From positions 39,291 through 103,290 of the forward strand of contig DATKVC010000004.1 in NCBI GenBank assembly GCA_035530275.1: a DNA stretch of 64,000 nt, written 5' to 3'. The notes under the pieces were generated by a model, which saw only the letters and a list, made by a program, of their open reading frames with translations, did no database searches and was not told the DNA's origin. Positions 42,755-50,583 of this stretch are shown piece by piece. Position 1 is the stretch's first letter; each line of letters begins with the position of its first letter. This stretch comes from CAIJMU01 sp035530275. Its GTDB lineage: Bacteria > Spirochaetota > Spirochaetia > Treponematales > Rectinemataceae. Position numbers and translations under genes: made by a program.

Positions 42755-43912
42755 ATGACTGCCATCGGCGAAAGCCTCAGAAGGGCCCGCGAGGAGAAGG
42801 GGCTCGACCTCGATCGCGTTTCCGACGAGACGCGGATCGCGAAACGCTTCATCACGGCCCTCGAGGCCGAGGATTTCTCGGTCTTCCCGGGCGATCCCTA
42901 TGCAATCGGATTCCTCCGGAACTACGCCGAATATTTGGGGCTCGACCCCGCCGAGCTCGCGGCGAGTTTCAACATGCAGAGAATCCAGGAGCAGCCCGCT
43001 CCCATCCAGGAGCTCCTGCCGGCGAAGAAGCGCGGCCCCGGAATCCTGATCGCGATCGCCGCGATCGTCGTCGTCGCCGTCGGCATCGCGGCCTTCTTCG
43101 TCACGAGGGGAAGACCCGGGTCGCCGAGCGAATCCCTTTCGACTCCGCACAATCCCACCGAATACCGGGTGGATTCCGTCCCTCTCGACAAGCGATTTTG
43201 GACGGGCGACTCTGTCGTCTTCAGCCTCGGCCAGGACTCGTGGAAGATCAAGGTCGCGAACCTCGGCGACGGGGCCATTCTCGAAACGCCTTTCGGCCAG
43301 CGGAGGTTGAGCCTCGGCGAGGAAACGGTCATCGATTTCAACGGCGACAGCCAACCCGACCTCAAGATACTCCTCGCGGACATCGACAAACGCAACGCGG
43401 ACAAGGGAGCGGAAATTCGCTTTTCGCCGATCGGCCCCGGTTCCGCGGGCGCCTCGGCGCCGGCAGCTCCCGATATCGCCGCGCAGGCGGGAGCCGACCA
43501 GGCTCAGAGCGCTGACGCGACGGGAGTCTCCATCACTTCCTCGACGGCCCAGTTGAAGCCCGAGAACACGAGTTCGACGAAAGAAGGGGCCATTTTCGAA
43601 GGGCAGAAGAGCTCCTATCCCTTCGTCGTGTCGGTCACCTTCAGGGCCTCCTGCATGTTCCGCTACGAGGTCGACCGCAAGGATCGCGACGAGCGCTACT
43701 ACCAGAAGGGCGACACCGTCACGATCAACGCTAACAACGCCGTGAAAATCTGGGCCTCGAACGCCCAGTCGGCGGCCGTGATCGTGCAGGCCTCTGGCGG
43801 AAAGTCCGCCTCGATCGACCTGGGCGGAGCGGGCGAAATCGCCGTGAAGCGTATCGCATGGGTGCAGAACGATAACGGAAGCTACACGCTCTCGCTTTTC
43901 GAGGTCGACTAA
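42755..43912 (+). CDS. RodZ-like helix-turn-helix membrane protein
   Basis: A 385-residue bitopic protein resembling the cell-shape factor RodZ. The cytoplasmic HTH domain is at 1-75 ('IGESLRRAREEKGLDLDRVSDETRIAKRFITALEAEDFSVFPGDPYAIGFLRNYAEYLGLDP'), followed by a basic patch, one membrane helix (about 95-118, 'GILIAIAAIVVVAVGIAAFFV') and a periplasmic part ending in a DUF4115-like beta domain ('FVVSVTFRASCMFRYEVDRKDRDERYYQKGDTVTINANNAVKIWASNAQSAAVIVQASGGKSASIDLGGAGE'). RodZ proteins link MreB filaments to wall synthesis. AAGGA lies eight bases before the ATG. It follows the LolA-like gene by 16 bases and precedes rimO by five, a common gene order being RodZ-like next to rimO. Confidence 0.88.
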   Translation: MTAIGESLRRAREEKGLDLDRVSDETRIAKRFITALEAEDFSVFPGDPYAIGFLRNYAEYLGLDPAELAASFNMQRIQEQPAPIQELLPAKKRGPGILIAIAAIVVVAVGIAAFFVTRGRPGSPSESLSTPHNPTEYRVDSVPLDKRFWTGDSVVFSLGQDSWKIKVANLGDGAILETPFGQRRLSLGEETVIDFNGDSQPDLKILLADIDKRNADKGAEIRFSPIGPGSAGASAPAAPDIAAQAGADQAQSADATGVSITSSTAQLKPENTSSTKEGAIFEGQKSSYPFVVSVTFRASCMFRYEVDRKDRDERYYQKGDTVTINANNAVKIWASNAQSAAVIVQASGGKSASIDLGGAGEIAVKRIAWVQNDNGSYTLSLFEVD

Positions 43913-43917
43913 CAAGC

Positions 43918-45357
43918 ATGAAGTTCTACCTCGACGAACACGGCTGTTCGAAGAACCAGGTCGACGCCGAGGAAATCATCGTCAGACTCGAGGACGCGGG
44001 TCACGAGGAAGTGGGGTCGGCCGAGGAGGCCGACCTCGTCGTCGTCAATTCCTGCGGCTTTATCGAGTCGGCGAAGAAGGAATCCATCGACGCCGTTCTC
44101 GGCTTCAAGCAGGCATGGCCGGGCAAGAAGGTGTTGCTCGCCGGATGCCTGGCCCAACGCTACGCGAAAGAGCTCGCCCAGGACCTGCCGGAAGCCGACG
44201 GGATCGTGGGCAACGCCGATCTCGGGGCCCTCCCCCTCGCCGTGGCCGAGCTCGGACAGGGGCTCAGGCCCGTGATCGTGCCCGAGGCTGCTGCGAGCAT
44301 CGGCACGGTGCGTAGGCGCCGCCTTCTCGACTGGCCCGGCACCGCCCACGTGAAGATCACCGAGGGTTGTTCCAACAATTGCAGCTTTTGCGCCATTCCC
44401 TTGATCCGGGGAAGGCTCCGTTCGAGGCCTGTCGCGGACATAGTCGCCGAGATAGCCGATCTTGTCTCGCCGACGCGACCCGGTCCGGCCATCCGCGAAC
44501 TCGTCCTGGTAGGCCAGGATCTGGGATCCTTCGGCAAGGATATGCCGGGCAAGGATAGGCCGGGCAAAGATATGCCGGGCAAGGACGGGGGTGAGGTGAT
44601 GGAAGGCACTCCCCTCCCCTCCGATCGCCGTCTCCTGCCCGCCCTCCTCGAGGCCATTTCGGCGCTCGAGGGCGATTTCCGCCTCAGGGTGATGTACATC
44701 CATCCGGACAATTTCCCCCGGGCCATCCTTCCGATCATGGCCCGCGATCCTCGAATCCTCCCCTATTTCGACATCCCCTTCCAGCACGCTTCGGCCCCCC
44801 TCCTCAAGCGGATGAACCGCCACGGCGGCGCGGCCGAATATCTCGAGCTCATCGCGGAGATCAGGAAGATCCTCCCCGACGCGATGCTTCGCTCCACCTT
44901 TCTCCTCGGCTTTCCCGGGGAAGGCGAGGAGGACTTCAGGGCTCTCCGCGACTTCCAGGAAAGGGCTGGCCTCGATTGGCTCGGCTCCTTCTCCTATTCC
45001 CGCGAGGACGGCACGGCCGCCGCGTCCATGAAGGGTCGCGTGCCCAAGAAGATCGTCGACGCGCGACGGGCATCCATCGAGGAAGCCCAGGAGCGCATCA
45101 CGGGAGAAAGACTGCGCCGCTTCGTGGGAAGGGAGATCGAGGTCATCGTCGAGGAACCCCTCGAGGACGGCGAGGACGATTTCTCCATCGGACGGGCCTG
45201 GATGCAGGCTCCCGAGGTCGACGGACTGACGGTCCTGCGCGGCTCCTTCAAGCCAGGCAGCCTCGTCCTCGCGCGGGTCCTCGGAGTCGCCGGCGTCGAT
45301 CTCGACGCCGAGCCGATCAGGGTCCTCGCCGAAGCGGAAACCCGCCTGGCGACATGA
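43918..45357 (+). CDS. rimO: Ribosomal protein S12 methylthiotransferase RimO, with repeat insertion
   Basis: Radical SAM enzyme that methylthiolates an Asp of ribosomal protein S12. The 479-residue protein has the N-terminal UPF0004 cluster cysteines 10, 46 and 77 (LDEHGCSKNQ, VVNSCGFI, LAGCLAQRY), the radical SAM cysteines 151, 155 and 158 (EGCSNNCSFCAIPLIRG), and a C-terminal TRAM domain (about 395-460). 'LDEHGCSKNQVDAE' is typical of RimO rather than MiaB. After 'LVGQDLGSFGKD', where the family normally proceeds quickly to the next helix, there is an insertion containing the repeated pentad GKDMP/GKDRP (206-223). Its stop overlaps the helicase start (ATGA). Confidence 0.94.
   Translation: MKFYLDEHGCSKNQVDAEEIIVRLEDAGHEEVGSAEEADLVVVNSCGFIESAKKESIDAVLGFKQAWPGKKVLLAGCLAQRYAKELAQDLPEADGIVGNADLGALPLAVAELGQGLRPVIVPEAAASIGTVRRRRLLDWPGTAHVKITEGCSNNCSFCAIPLIRGRLRSRPVADIVAEIADLVSPTRPGPAIRELVLVGQDLGSFGKDMPGKDRPGKDMPGKDGGEVMEGTPLPSDRRLLPALLEAISALEGDFRLRVMYIHPDNFPRAILPIMARDPRILPYFDIPFQHASAPLLKRMNRHGGAAEYLELIAEIRKILPDAMLRSTFLLGFPGEGEEDFRALRDFQERAGLDWLGSFSYSREDGTAAASMKGRVPKKIVDARRASIEEAQERITGERLRRFVGREIEVIVEEPLEDGEDDFSIGRAWMQAPEVDGLTVLRGSFKPGSLVLARVLGVAGVDLDAEPIRVLAEAETRLAT
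44533..44586 (+). repeat. 15-bp tandem repeat within rimO
   Basis: The 15-bp unit coding Gly-Lys-Asp-Met/Arg-Pro is present in three full copies (44533, 44548, 44563) plus a partial fourth. Copies differ by only one or two bases, so it is a recent, in-frame expansion. It lies at a surface loop of the radical SAM domain. Confidence 0.85.
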
Positions 45358-47741
45358 GCGACTGGCTCGATTCGCTCAATCCCGAGCAACTCGAGGCCGT
45401 GCGCCACGAGGGCTCGCCCCTCCTCATCCTGGCGGGGGCCGGCTCCGGAAAGACCCGCGTAATTACGACGAAAATTGCCTGGCTCGTGCGCGAGCGGGGC
45501 TTCGAGCCCGAGTCGATACTGGCGGTCACCTTCACCAACAAGGCCGCAAAGGAAATGCGCGACAGGGCTGCCGCCATCGAACCCGAATGCTCGCGCTCGA
45601 CGATCAGGACTTTCCACAGCTTCGGCGCCTGGTTCCTCAGGAGGAACGCGAAGGCCGTGTCCGGTCCGGGCGGGGCGGTCCCCGGTCTCGATTCTGACTT
45701 TACCATCTACGACGACGACGACCAGACCACCCTCCTCCATGGCCTTCTTCCCCGAAACACGAGAAGCGAGTGCCGGGCCTTCGTCGAAGCGATTTCGCGG
45801 GCCAAGGACTTCGGCTTCGAGGTCGATTCGCCTGCCCTCGACAAGGTTTCTTCCGACCCGGGCTTTCGCAGGATCTACGCGATGTACGAGGAGAGGCTCC
45901 GCGCCACAGGCAACGTCGACTTCGGCGACCTCATCCGCCTCCCTTCACGGATCCTTCGAGAAGATCCCGCCATCGCGAGGCGGACCCGGCAGAGATTCCG
46001 CGTCGTCCTCGTCGACGAGTACCAGGACTCGAACGTCGCCCAGTTCGAGCTCCTCAGGCTCCTCGCCGGCTACGTGGGCTCGGAGGGCTCGGCCGCCGAT
46101 GGCCGAGACGCAGGGCCGTCGGCCTACGTCTGCGTCGTCGGCGACGACGACCAATCCATCTATCGCTTTCGCGGCGCCGAGGTTCGCAACATCCTCTCCT
46201 TTCCCGAGGTCTTCCCGAACACGAAGGTCGTGCGTCTCGAGAGGAATTACCGTTCCTGGCAGAGCATCCTCAACGTGGCCGGGGCCGTGGTGGCCCACAA
46301 CGAGGGAAGGCTCGGCAAAACCCTGCGCGCAGTGCGACCCGGCGGCTCGAAGCCACGCCTCGCCCTCCTCGAGGATCAGGACCGCGAAGTGGCCTACTGC
46401 CTCCGCGTCGCCGAGGACGCGAGGAGGAAGGGACGGCGCTGGAACGACATCGCGATTCTCTACCGCACCAACGCCCAGTCCCTGGGCTTCGAAAAGGAGT
46501 TCGCCCATCGCGGCGTGCCCTATCGAATCGTCGGCGCCCTCCGCTTCTACGAGCGCGAGGAAGTGAAGGACGTCCTCGCCTGGCTGGCCCTCCTCGCGAA
46601 TCCCCGCGACGAGGTGGCCTATAAGCGTGTCGTCAACAAGCCCGCACGCGGAATAGGCGACACGAGCGTCGACCTCATCCTCAGGGCAGCGGGGGCCGGC
46701 GGAAACCTCCTCCGCGCCTCTCAGGAAGAGGGGCCGAGTCTCAAGGGCAAGGCGCGGACGGGCATTGCCGAATTTTCGCGCATCGCATTTTCCCTCGCCG
46801 CGATCCTTCCGGCGCCCGAGCCGGCTTCGACCCAACGTGAAGAGGATGGACCGCGGGGCGCAGAGGCAGCGCGAGCCGAGGCGAGTCTCAAGATGCCGAA
46901 AGAGCCACCGCCCCGCCATCTCGGAGAGCTCGTCGATCGTCTCGTCAAGGAAAGCGGCCTTCTCGACTACCATCGCGGCCAGGACGAGATCGCCGGCACG
47001 CAGAAGGTGGCCAACCTCGACGAGCTCGTCAACGCCGCCTCCCTCTATCCCCTCAGCCGAGCCGGCCTCGCGGACTTCCTCGAGACCGTCGAGCTCGACC
47101 GGAGCCTCGCGGCGGCCGACGGCGAGGGCGCCATCGACGCGGTGACACTCATCACAATGCATAATACCAAGGGCCTCGAATTCCCCCTCGTCATGGTGAC
47201 GGGCCTCGAACAGGGCCTCTTTCCCCGCGACAACGAGGAGGGAGAGGATCTCGAAGAGCAGCGAAGGCTCTTCTACGTCGCCTGCACGCGGGCCAAGGAC
47301 GAGCTCCATCTTACCGCCTGCCGCTTGCGGCGCATGAGGGGAAGGCTTTTCGAAACCCTGCCCTCCCGTTTTCTCGGCGAAATCCCGATGGAGCTCCTCG
47401 ATCCGGTTGGCGGAGGAGGATGGCGCGGCGGAGCCTCCGCGGCCGGAGCGGGCGCGTTCGCGGGAGCAGGCAGGCTCGGCGGAGGCGGCGCGGCGGGAAA
47501 GGCGGCCTTCGGCAAGGACGCCGCGGCCTTCTCGAAGCAGGCGCCAGCGTCCGCCGGCGGGAAGGGCGGCGACGAGTGGCGGGTCGGAACCGCCGTGTAT
47601 CATGACGACTACGGCCCCGGCGTCGTCGCCCAGGTGAAGCCCACTCCCTCCTCGGGCCCCCTCCTCGTGGTGCGATTCGAGACGGGAAAAGAGGCAAAAT
47701 TCTTCCCGGCCTTTACCGCCAAATTGGAGCGCTTGCGATGA
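45354..47741 (+). CDS. UvrD/PcrA-family 3'-5' DNA helicase
   Basis: A 795-residue SF1A helicase acting in repair and removal of replication obstacles. All motifs are visible: Walker A AGAGSGKT (27-34), 'AVTFTNKAAKEMRDR' (Ia), 'VVLVDEYQDSNVAQFELLRLL' (II), 'CVVGDDDQSIYRFRGA' (III), 'LERNYRSWQSIL' (IV), 'ITMHNTKGLEFPLVMVTGLEQGLFP' (V) and 'EQRRLFYVACTRAKDELHLTACRL' (VI). The 2B domain has a charged insertion (about 480-525). After motif VI comes a Gly/Ala-rich linker (about 685-735) and a Tudor-like C-terminal module ('WRVGTAVYHDDYGPGVVAQVKPT...LLVVRFETGKEAKFFPAF'), as in PcrA, where it binds RNA polymerase. Start fixed by ATGA overlap with rimO. Confidence 0.93.
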   Translation: MSDWLDSLNPEQLEAVRHEGSPLLILAGAGSGKTRVITTKIAWLVRERGFEPESILAVTFTNKAAKEMRDRAAAIEPECSRSTIRTFHSFGAWFLRRNAKAVSGPGGAVPGLDSDFTIYDDDDQTTLLHGLLPRNTRSECRAFVEAISRAKDFGFEVDSPALDKVSSDPGFRRIYAMYEERLRATGNVDFGDLIRLPSRILREDPAIARRTRQRFRVVLVDEYQDSNVAQFELLRLLAGYVGSEGSAADGRDAGPSAYVCVVGDDDQSIYRFRGAEVRNILSFPEVFPNTKVVRLERNYRSWQSILNVAGAVVAHNEGRLGKTLRAVRPGGSKPRLALLEDQDREVAYCLRVAEDARRKGRRWNDIAILYRTNAQSLGFEKEFAHRGVPYRIVGALRFYEREEVKDVLAWLALLANPRDEVAYKRVVNKPARGIGDTSVDLILRAAGAGGNLLRASQEEGPSLKGKARTGIAEFSRIAFSLAAILPAPEPASTQREEDGPRGAEAARAEASLKMPKEPPPRHLGELVDRLVKESGLLDYHRGQDEIAGTQKVANLDELVNAASLYPLSRAGLADFLETVELDRSLAAADGEGAIDAVTLITMHNTKGLEFPLVMVTGLEQGLFPRDNEEGEDLEEQRRLFYVACTRAKDELHLTACRLRRMRGRLFETLPSRFLGEIPMELLDPVGGGGWRGGASAAGAGAFAGAGRLGGGGAAGKAAFGKDAAAFSKQAPASAGGKGGDEWRVGTAVYHDDYGPGVVAQVKPTPSSGPLLVVRFETGKEAKFFPAFTAKLERLR

Positions 47742-48634
47742 GAGAAACCGAGATCGACGCGAGACTGCGCGGGCTTCCCCCCATTCGACGCGCCCGCTTC
47801 TGGCGCCTGTACGCGGAAAACGGTACGCGTTACCTCGATTTCTGGCAGGACGGAGGGCGCGGCATCCTCGGCGCTCGCAACGCGAAGCTGGGCCTCGGCC
47901 TCAAGGAGGGCATCGACCGAGGACTCGACAGGCCCCTGCCCTCCCGCCTGGAGGCGCGGCTCGCGAAGGCGGCCCTCGCCCTCGTGCCGGGCATGAGGGC
48001 CATTCGGCTTTTCCGCGACGAAAGAAGAGCGCTCGACGCCCTGTCGCGGCTCCTCGGCGAGAATCCCGGCGGGAGGCCTGGACAGGGCGCTTTTGGCGCA
48101 AGCGACGGCCTCCTCGATTCGCCCCTCGTTTTCGATCCGGCACGAATCGGCCCTTCGACCGGCGATGCTTCCCCCCCCGCCGGGCTGCACCGGCCCTTCG
48201 CCGCCTGGCTCCCGGAAGGCTCAGGCAGCGCGTCCTCCTTCCCCATCGCCATCCCCCTCTTGCCCCTGCCCCGAGGCCTCGGCCCGACGATCATTCTTTT
48301 CGCCGACGAAGGCGAGGCCGTAAAGGCGGGGCCGGGCGATCTGTTGGCTCCCCTCGCCCTCCGCGCCGCCCTCGACGCGCTCACGGCCCTCGTCGCCTAC
48401 GAATCGAAGGTCGATGAAACGCACTGGAGGCGGATCGACAGGCGCATTCGTCATCTTTTCGACCGCAAGGGACCCTGGCTCTTTCCCAAACCGGGTATTT
48501 CGGACTGGAATAGAGTTTTCGATGCAGCCCTCGAGCGCGGTCTCCTTCTCTCGCCCGACCCCTTACTCCCCTCCATCGTCCCCGGCGATTTCGACGACGG
48601 GGAAGCGGCGCGTTTCAACGATCTTGTTCCTTGA
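47738..48634 (+). CDS. Uncharacterised protein, N-terminus recalls class III aminotransferases
   Basis: A 298-residue protein starting in an ATGA overlap with the helicase. Residues 15-60 ('IRRARFWRLYAENGTRYLDFWQDGGRGILGARNAKLGLGLKEGIDRGL') resemble the N-terminal segment of class III PLP-dependent aminotransferases. A region with the PLP-binding Lys or the usual Asp is not seen, and the protein is much shorter than those enzymes (over 400 residues). The remainder is rich in Ala, Leu, Arg and Pro with 'LPEGSGSASSFPIAIPLLPLPRGLGPTIILFADEGEAV' in the middle. It may be a degenerate, non-catalytic relative. It is the last gene of the cluster that starts with pfp. Confidence 0.6.
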   Translation: MRETEIDARLRGLPPIRRARFWRLYAENGTRYLDFWQDGGRGILGARNAKLGLGLKEGIDRGLDRPLPSRLEARLAKAALALVPGMRAIRLFRDERRALDALSRLLGENPGGRPGQGAFGASDGLLDSPLVFDPARIGPSTGDASPPAGLHRPFAAWLPEGSGSASSFPIAIPLLPLPRGLGPTIILFADEGEAVKAGPGDLLAPLALRAALDALTALVAYESKVDETHWRRIDRRIRHLFDRKGPWLFPKPGISDWNRVFDAALERGLLLSPDPLLPSIVPGDFDDGEAARFNDLVP

Positions 48635-48704
48635 CCTTCCTCGTCCCGCATCGCGACATTGAAGGGGTACTTCGCGCGACACGCGCCAACTTCAAGGAGC
48701 GATG

Positions 48705-49679
48705 ATGGAATACAGAAGACTCGGCGGATCGGGCATCAAGGTGAGCGCCCTTTCGCTTGGATCATGGGTCACCTATGGCACCCAGGTCGATGTCGACGCG
48801 GCGGCGGCGACCCTCAAAAAGGCCTATGAACTCGGCGTCAACTTCTTCGACAACGCGGAGGTCTACGCCGGCGGCGAATCCGAACGCATCATGGGAGCTG
48901 CCCTCCGCAAGCTCAACCTGAGGCGGGGTTCCTGGCTCGTCTCGACCAAGCTCTACTGGGGCCTCCACGACGGCCCGAACGAGAAGAACACCCTCAACCG
49001 CAAACGCCTCCTCGAAGGCATCGAGGGCAGCCTCGAACGCCTTGGTCTCCCCTACGTCGACCTCCTCTTCTGCCACAGGGCCGACCCCGAAACGCCCATG
49101 GAAGAGCTCGTCTGGACGATGCACGACATCGTGTCCTCGGGGAAGGCCACCTATTGGGGCACGAGCGAGTGGAGCGCCGAACAGATCCGCGAGGCCTGGG
49201 AAATCGCCGACCGGCGCAACCTCCGCAAGCCCGTGATGGACCAACCTCAGTACAACCTTTTCACGCGCAATAAGGTCGAACGCGAATTCGCGCGCCTTTA
49301 TGACGGCATAGGCCTCGGCCTCACGACCTGGAGCCCCCTCGCCTCGGGCATCCTTTCGGGCAAATACGCGAAGGGCATCCCCGAAGGCTCGCGCATGACC
49401 CTCAAGGGCTACGAGTGGCTCCGCGAGCGCCTCAAGCCCGAACAGGTGGAGGCGGCGGAAAAGCTCGGCCTCATCGCCCAGGAGCTCGGCGCGACGACTG
49501 CCCAGCTTGCGATCGCCTGGGCGGCATCGAACCCACGCGTCAGCACGGTGATCACCGGCGCCTCGAAGCCCGAGCAACTCGTCGAGAACATGAAGGCGAT
49601 GGATATCCTGCCCAAGCTCGACGCGAAGCTCAAGGCCCGCATCGAAGAGGCGACAGCCGCCGTCAACGACCTCCGCTGA
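48705..49679 (+). CDS. Aldo/keto reductase, potassium-channel beta-subunit-like
   Basis: A 324-residue NADPH-dependent oxidoreductase. AAGGAG lies five bases before the ATG at 48705 (a second ATG is at 48702). The AKR catalytic tetrad is visible: Asp and Tyr in 'NFFDNAEVYAGGESE', Lys in 'VSTKLYWG' and His in 'LLFCHRADPETP'. 'EYRRLGGSGIKVSALSLGSWVTYGTQ', 'WGTSEWSAEQIREAWEIA' and 'DQPQYNLFTRNKVEREF' are typical of the Kv-beta/YghZ branch (AKR6/AKR14), which reduces aldehydes such as methylglyoxal. 'STVITGASKPEQLVENMKA' binds the cofactor phosphate. It stands 70 bases after the preceding gene and its 3' end overlaps the convergent EamA gene by 17 bases. Confidence 0.92.
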   Translation: MEYRRLGGSGIKVSALSLGSWVTYGTQVDVDAAAATLKKAYELGVNFFDNAEVYAGGESERIMGAALRKLNLRRGSWLVSTKLYWGLHDGPNEKNTLNRKRLLEGIEGSLERLGLPYVDLLFCHRADPETPMEELVWTMHDIVSSGKATYWGTSEWSAEQIREAWEIADRRNLRKPVMDQPQYNLFTRNKVEREFARLYDGIGLGLTTWSPLASGILSGKYAKGIPEGSRMTLKGYEWLRERLKPEQVEAAEKLGLIAQELGATTAQLAIAWAASNPRVSTVITGASKPEQLVENMKAMDILPKLDAKLKARIEEATAAVNDLR

Positions 49680-50583
49680 GCCCCGGTCGACCCCGCCCCA
49701 AGGACGCGATCCGCGGGGCGAGATCGATGGCGAGGACGGCGAGGAGGATGAGGGTGCCACCGACGATCTGCATGGGCCCGAAGCGCTCGCCGATGAGGAT
49801 GGACGACCAGATGATGGTGAGGACGGGCTCGAGGGTCGATACGAGTGAGGCGTCGGCGGCGCCGATGATCCGCATCGAAGCAAAGAGGGTCGTCACAGGG
49901 AGCACGGTGGCGAAGAGGGCGACGCTGAGGATGCCGCCGATGGCCCGCGCTGTGCTCGGCACCTTCACCTCGCCCGTTGCGACGCTCACCGTCCAATACA
50001 CTATAGCCGCCGCAGTCATCACTACCGCCGTGGCGGCTATGGGATCGATGTCGGCGAGGATCTTCTCGCTGGCGACGAGATAGACCGCATACACAATTGC
50101 GACGACAATTCCCAGAAGCACTCCCCCCGTCGGATAATTGCCCGCCTTCCAGAAGGTGATAAAACAGCCGGCGAGGGAAAGGGCTACGGCCGCGAGCCGG
50201 AGCCAACCGGGCCTGCGTCGCAGCACGACGAGGCCGATGAGGACGACGAAGGAAGGGTACAGGTAGAGGAGAAGTCCAGCTATCCCCGGGTCGAGGATGC
50301 GGACGGTCAAGAAATAGAGACCGGCCTGGGGCGCGAATCCCGCGAAGCCCAGGACGATAAGGGGCCCGAGTCGCGCGGGCATTTTCCTTTTCGTCGCGAG
50401 CACCACGATCCAGAGTACGCAGGCAGCCGCGCTGAAGCGCCAGGCGAGGGCCGCCTGGACGGAAAAACCTTCCGAATAGATGAGCTTGGCCAGGAGGCCG
50501 AGGGTCGAAAAGCCGATCGCGGACAGAAGCGCGAAGACTATGCCTCTTCCCCTATGGACCTCAGTTGCCTGTATCGCTGTCAT
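49663..50583 (-). CDS. EamA/DMT-family transporter
   Basis: A 306-residue integral membrane protein with ten predicted helices in two EamA repeats. The first starts 'GIVFALLSAIGFSTLGLLAKLIYSEGFSVQAALAWRFSAAACVLWIVVLATKRK'; the second contains 'LLGIVVAIVYAVYLVASEKIL' and 'VSTLEPVLTIIWSSILIGERFGPMQIVGGTLILLAVLAID'. Members export metabolites or drugs. The ATG at 50583 lies inside the 3' end of the upstream minus-strand gene (23-base overlap), so coupling is likely; the frame is open to 50649 but without a ribosome-binding site. Substrate unknown. Confidence 0.9.
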   Translation of the reverse strand: MTAIQATEVHRGRGIVFALLSAIGFSTLGLLAKLIYSEGFSVQAALAWRFSAAACVLWIVVLATKRKMPARLGPLIVLGFAGFAPQAGLYFLTVRILDPGIAGLLLYLYPSFVVLIGLVVLRRRPGWLRLAAVALSLAGCFITFWKAGNYPTGGVLLGIVVAIVYAVYLVASEKILADIDPIAATAVVMTAAAIVYWTVSVATGEVKVPSTARAIGGILSVALFATVLPVTTLFASMRIIGAADASLVSTLEPVLTIIWSSILIGERFGPMQIVGGTLILLAVLAIDLAPRIASLGRGRPGLSGGR

